DNA of 64,000 nucleotides, taken from assembly GCA_021772635.1 (NCBI GenBank), contig JAJFLP010000030.1, forward strand, positions 55,704 through 119,703, given 5' to 3'. Source of the stretch: Verrucomicrobiota bacterium. Lineage in GTDB: Bacteria; Verrucomicrobiota; Lentisphaeria; JABSQK01; JAJFLO01. The notes under the pieces are model-generated. The model did no database searches. It was not told the origin of the DNA and saw only the letters and a list, made by a program, of their open reading frames with translations. Both the position numbers and the translations under genes were made by a program. Positions 62,169 to 64,000 of the stretch are shown here, in pieces. Each line of letters opens with the position of its first letter. Position 1 is the first letter of the stretch.

Positions 62169-63668
62169 GTGGAAAAAACGCCAGCAAGAGCTGCGATTCT
62201 AGTCGCATTTTCACTAATCTATCTAGGGACGGTAGCGCCGGGAGTGAATTGGGGTGACAGTGCGAAACTTGCGATATTATCTAATAGCTTCGAGCTACAT
62301 CCTAACGCTGGATATCACTCGCTACGGACGGTTCTATGCTATCCGTTTAATTGGATTCCCGTCGGGGATATTGCATATCGCCAAAATCTATCATCTGCAT
62401 TTTTCGGGATATTAACGTTGGGAGTGTTGTTTGGCCTCGTTAGGGGAATTACCGGATCAAAATTCGCTGGTTTGGTAGCAGTAATCAGCCTCGGGTTCAG
62501 CCATACCTTCTGGTTACTCAGTAATATCACGGAGAGCTACACCGTCTACACTTTCTTCTTAAGTCTCATCCTACTTCAATTCGTGCGGTTTCTACTGAAT
62601 CACGAAGAAAGAAGCCTGTGTTTGTTCGGACTTTTTTCCGGCCTTGCGATTTGTGTACAGTTGTTGATCGTATTCTCTCTCCTACCGCTCGGGGTCATAC
62701 TCTGCTACTTGTTATATCGGGACCTATCGTCTTCCCAGCCGGGAGAACCACGTCTCAAGATAATCATCCCCTGGCTGAAGGCGGCTAGCTGCTTTTTCGC
62801 CGGGTTGTCGTTTCTGGTAATCGTCGCGATCGTCACCGCAAGTAAAGAGGGATGGGGTATGCGCGAGACCTTATATCAGACCCTTGATCTCACACACTCG
62901 CATTATATGAAATCTTTTTTCGATCCTTTGTTGTTGATAAAAAACCTGATTAAACGTATCGCATTGTTCAATTATCAGTTTCCGATTCTGGGCGCATTGT
63001 TGTTCATATGGGGGTTAATTTCCGGTGTTCGCCGACAGCGAACGATTGTTCTATCGCTAATTTTCGTCGGTATCACGAATTTACTTTTCACGGTCGTATA
63101 TTTGGTTCCCAAATGGCCTTTCATGATGACCGGAGTTTATGTGGTTGCGGCGGTAATAATCGGTGTCGGCGCACACAATTTGTCCATCACCACAAACTCC
63201 TCAGTAAGGATTAAGGCCATATTGTGCGCATTATTAGTTGCATTCCCTATCTTGACTTACGCAGCGGTGGGGCAGTTTGCGACTGATGAAAAAATTCACA
63301 TCGCTCGCTCGGTCCCATATCGGGACAATGTACAATATTTTCTTGTGCCGTGGAAGTTCAATGAGACGTCTGCTATGCAGTTTGCATTGGATCTGACCAA
63401 GACGATTGAGCCCGAGGCGGTATTGATTTCTGATTTCACGGCTTCCGCCGTTCTCGATTATCTCCGTGAAGTTGGAGACGTGCAGATTTCGTTTGAAATT
63501 ATTGAAATCGGGCGACGTGATATCGATCTAATGGAGTATGTCAGTAGTGAGATAAAACAGCATCCCATTTATATGATAGGTGGGGCACCGATATACCGTG
63601 TTCCGGAATTACAAGAAAAGTTTAATCTCCGAGATATCGGGCCGTCCTGGAGGATCGAACCGAAGTAA
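62169..63668 (+). CDS. DUF2723-type multispanning membrane protein
   Basis: 499 aa from GTG at 62169, about twelve membrane segments. The start LGTVAPGVNWGDSAKLAILSNSFELHPNAGYHSLRTVL and the block AYRQNLSSAFFGILTLGVLFGL match the conserved N-terminus of the DUF2723 family, which is related to GT-C mannosyltransferases. The soluble tail runs from about 390. It probably glycosylates in the periplasm using a polyprenyl-phosphate donor. Confidence 0.85.
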   Translation: MEKTPARAAILVAFSLIYLGTVAPGVNWGDSAKLAILSNSFELHPNAGYHSLRTVLCYPFNWIPVGDIAYRQNLSSAFFGILTLGVLFGLVRGITGSKFAGLVAVISLGFSHTFWLLSNITESYTVYTFFLSLILLQFVRFLLNHEERSLCLFGLFSGLAICVQLLIVFSLLPLGVILCYLLYRDLSSSQPGEPRLKIIIPWLKAASCFFAGLSFLVIVAIVTASKEGWGMRETLYQTLDLTHSHYMKSFFDPLLLIKNLIKRIALFNYQFPILGALLFIWGLISGVRRQRTIVLSLIFVGITNLLFTVVYLVPKWPFMMTGVYVVAAVIIGVGAHNLSITTNSSVRIKAILCALLVAFPILTYAAVGQFATDEKIHIARSVPYRDNVQYFLVPWKFNETSAMQFALDLTKTIEPEAVLISDFTASAVLDYLREVGDVQISFEIIEIGRRDIDLMEYVSSEIKQHPIYMIGGAPIYRVPELQEKFNLRDIGPSWRIEPK

Positions 63669-63684
63669 GGACTGTCACCCGGGG

Positions 63685-63865
63685 CTAGCCTGATCTATGC
63701 ATAAAGTTTCTACTGTGAGAAGTCGTAGAACTCTCGAGGTTAATGACTTGCAGAGGTCTAAGGCTGACGGGATAGTGAACTATTTCGAAGTCTTCGGTTC
63801 TTCGTCGGTCATTAAGATCAGATGATATACGATTTTGCAGTAAAAATTCACACATAGATCAGGCT
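63685..63865. mobile_element. Non-autonomous palindromic element G, copy 2
   Basis: 181 bp. Terminal inverted repeat AGCCTGATCTATG at both ends and an inner inverted repeat TTAATGAC (63740-63747) / GTCATTAA (63808-63815). The inner segment (AAGGCTGACGGGATAG...) is the reverse complement of the inner segment of the copy at 16796, about 80 percent similar by eye. Confidence 0.75.
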
Positions 63866-63909
63866 CAATGTCATTAAGTTAAGGCGACGAGACACGTTCA
63901 AGGCGTATG

Positions 63910-64000
63910 TTGGAGTTCGGGCCCACGCAGTCGCGGGGCGTGGTGTTTGTTTCCGGAAAATTAATAACCAACCCCCCCGACTGCGGGGGCGCGAACTCCA
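63910..64000. repeat. Long inverted repeat at the right edge
   Basis: TTGGAGTTCG with a GC-rich arm (CGCAGTCG) on the left and the complement, CGACTGCG...CGCGAACTCCA, on the right, around an AT-richer loop of about 35 bases. It shares TTGGAGTTCG with element E but the rest differs. Its right end is cut by the window. Confidence 0.6.

Larger units (their letters stand above)
63669..64000. other. Right-edge intergenic region with two palindromic elements
   Basis: No gene seen. It contains element G copy 2 (63685-63865) and a long inverted repeat that runs to the window edge (63910-64000). Confidence 0.5.

Overview
The window is one large polysaccharide (capsule, O-antigen or exopolysaccharide) biosynthesis and export locus from a Gram-negative bacterium. 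The envelope type follows from a Wza-type outer-membrane export protein with SLBB domains, a Wzc-type tyrosine kinase, an O-antigen polymerase/ligase-type membrane protein and a Wzm/Wzt ABC exporter. No rRNA, tRNA, phage gene, transposase or CRISPR was found. Phylum cannot be fixed from this stretch. Moderate GC, many TTG/GTG starts, very long intergenic gaps and dense small dispersed palindromic repeats suggest an uncultured lineage with a loosely packed genome. That is inference, not identification.

Layout. 1-8.9 kb: end of a Wzc-like tyrosine kinase, GT2 and GT4 glycosyltransferases, a Wzy/WaaL-like membrane protein, wza on the minus strand, and a polyprenyl-phosphate GT2. 8.9-20.6 kb: a GT4 (minus), Wzm permease, an unknown protein, NDP-sugar epimerase, cupin, methyltransferases, a DegT aminotransferase, Wzt ATPase with a C-terminal glycan-binding domain, FkbM methyltransferase and a GT2. 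20.6-27.1 kb: a truncated gene, WbqC-like protein, then acyl carrier protein, SDR, adenylating enzyme, LbH acyltransferase, GNAT and methyltransferase, which looks like a small acyl-tailoring pathway. 27.2-31.4 kb: glycosidase-like propeller protein, methyltransferase, GT2, unknown GT-like protein. 31.4-35.2 kb: NDP-hexose 2,3-dehydratase, Gfo/Idh/MocA reductase and aminotransferase, a 2-deoxy aminosugar module. 35.3-36.7 kb: MBOAT remnant and SGNH hydrolase. 37.4-48.8 kb: GT-C membrane proteins, Gfo/Idh reductase, an unknown Rossmann protein, FemAB-like transferase, methyltransferase, epimerase, GalU-like nucleotidyltransferase, aminotransferase and polyprenyl-P GT2. 49-58.5 kb: FAD monooxygenase, GT-C-like proteins, a sulfatase/phosphotransferase-like membrane enzyme and a GT4, mostly minus strand. 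59-63.7 kb: GT4, two GT2 and a DUF2723 membrane protein.

The strongest non-gene signal is a set of dispersed small repeats between the gene modules. One superfamily of about 90-170 bp elements (at least 14 copies in four subfamilies) has a 5-bp hairpin at one end, with compensatory base changes between copies, and a second weaker hairpin at the other end. Three copies supply the TAG stop codon of the gene before them. A second family is a long palindrome whose loop is inverted between copies. A third has 21-bp terminal inverted repeats with a nested inner palindrome. A fourth element has clear 9-bp target duplications. REP-like double hairpins occur at 50.3 and 50.9 kb. These repeats sit at module boundaries, next to gene remnants and between wzm and wzt, which suggests the locus was assembled and reshuffled by cassette exchange.

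Together the genes can activate sugars, modify them (amination, 2-deoxygenation, epimerisation, acylation, methylation), polymerise them through many glycosyltransferases, and export the product through either an ABC or a Wza/Wzc route. No Wzx flippase is visible.
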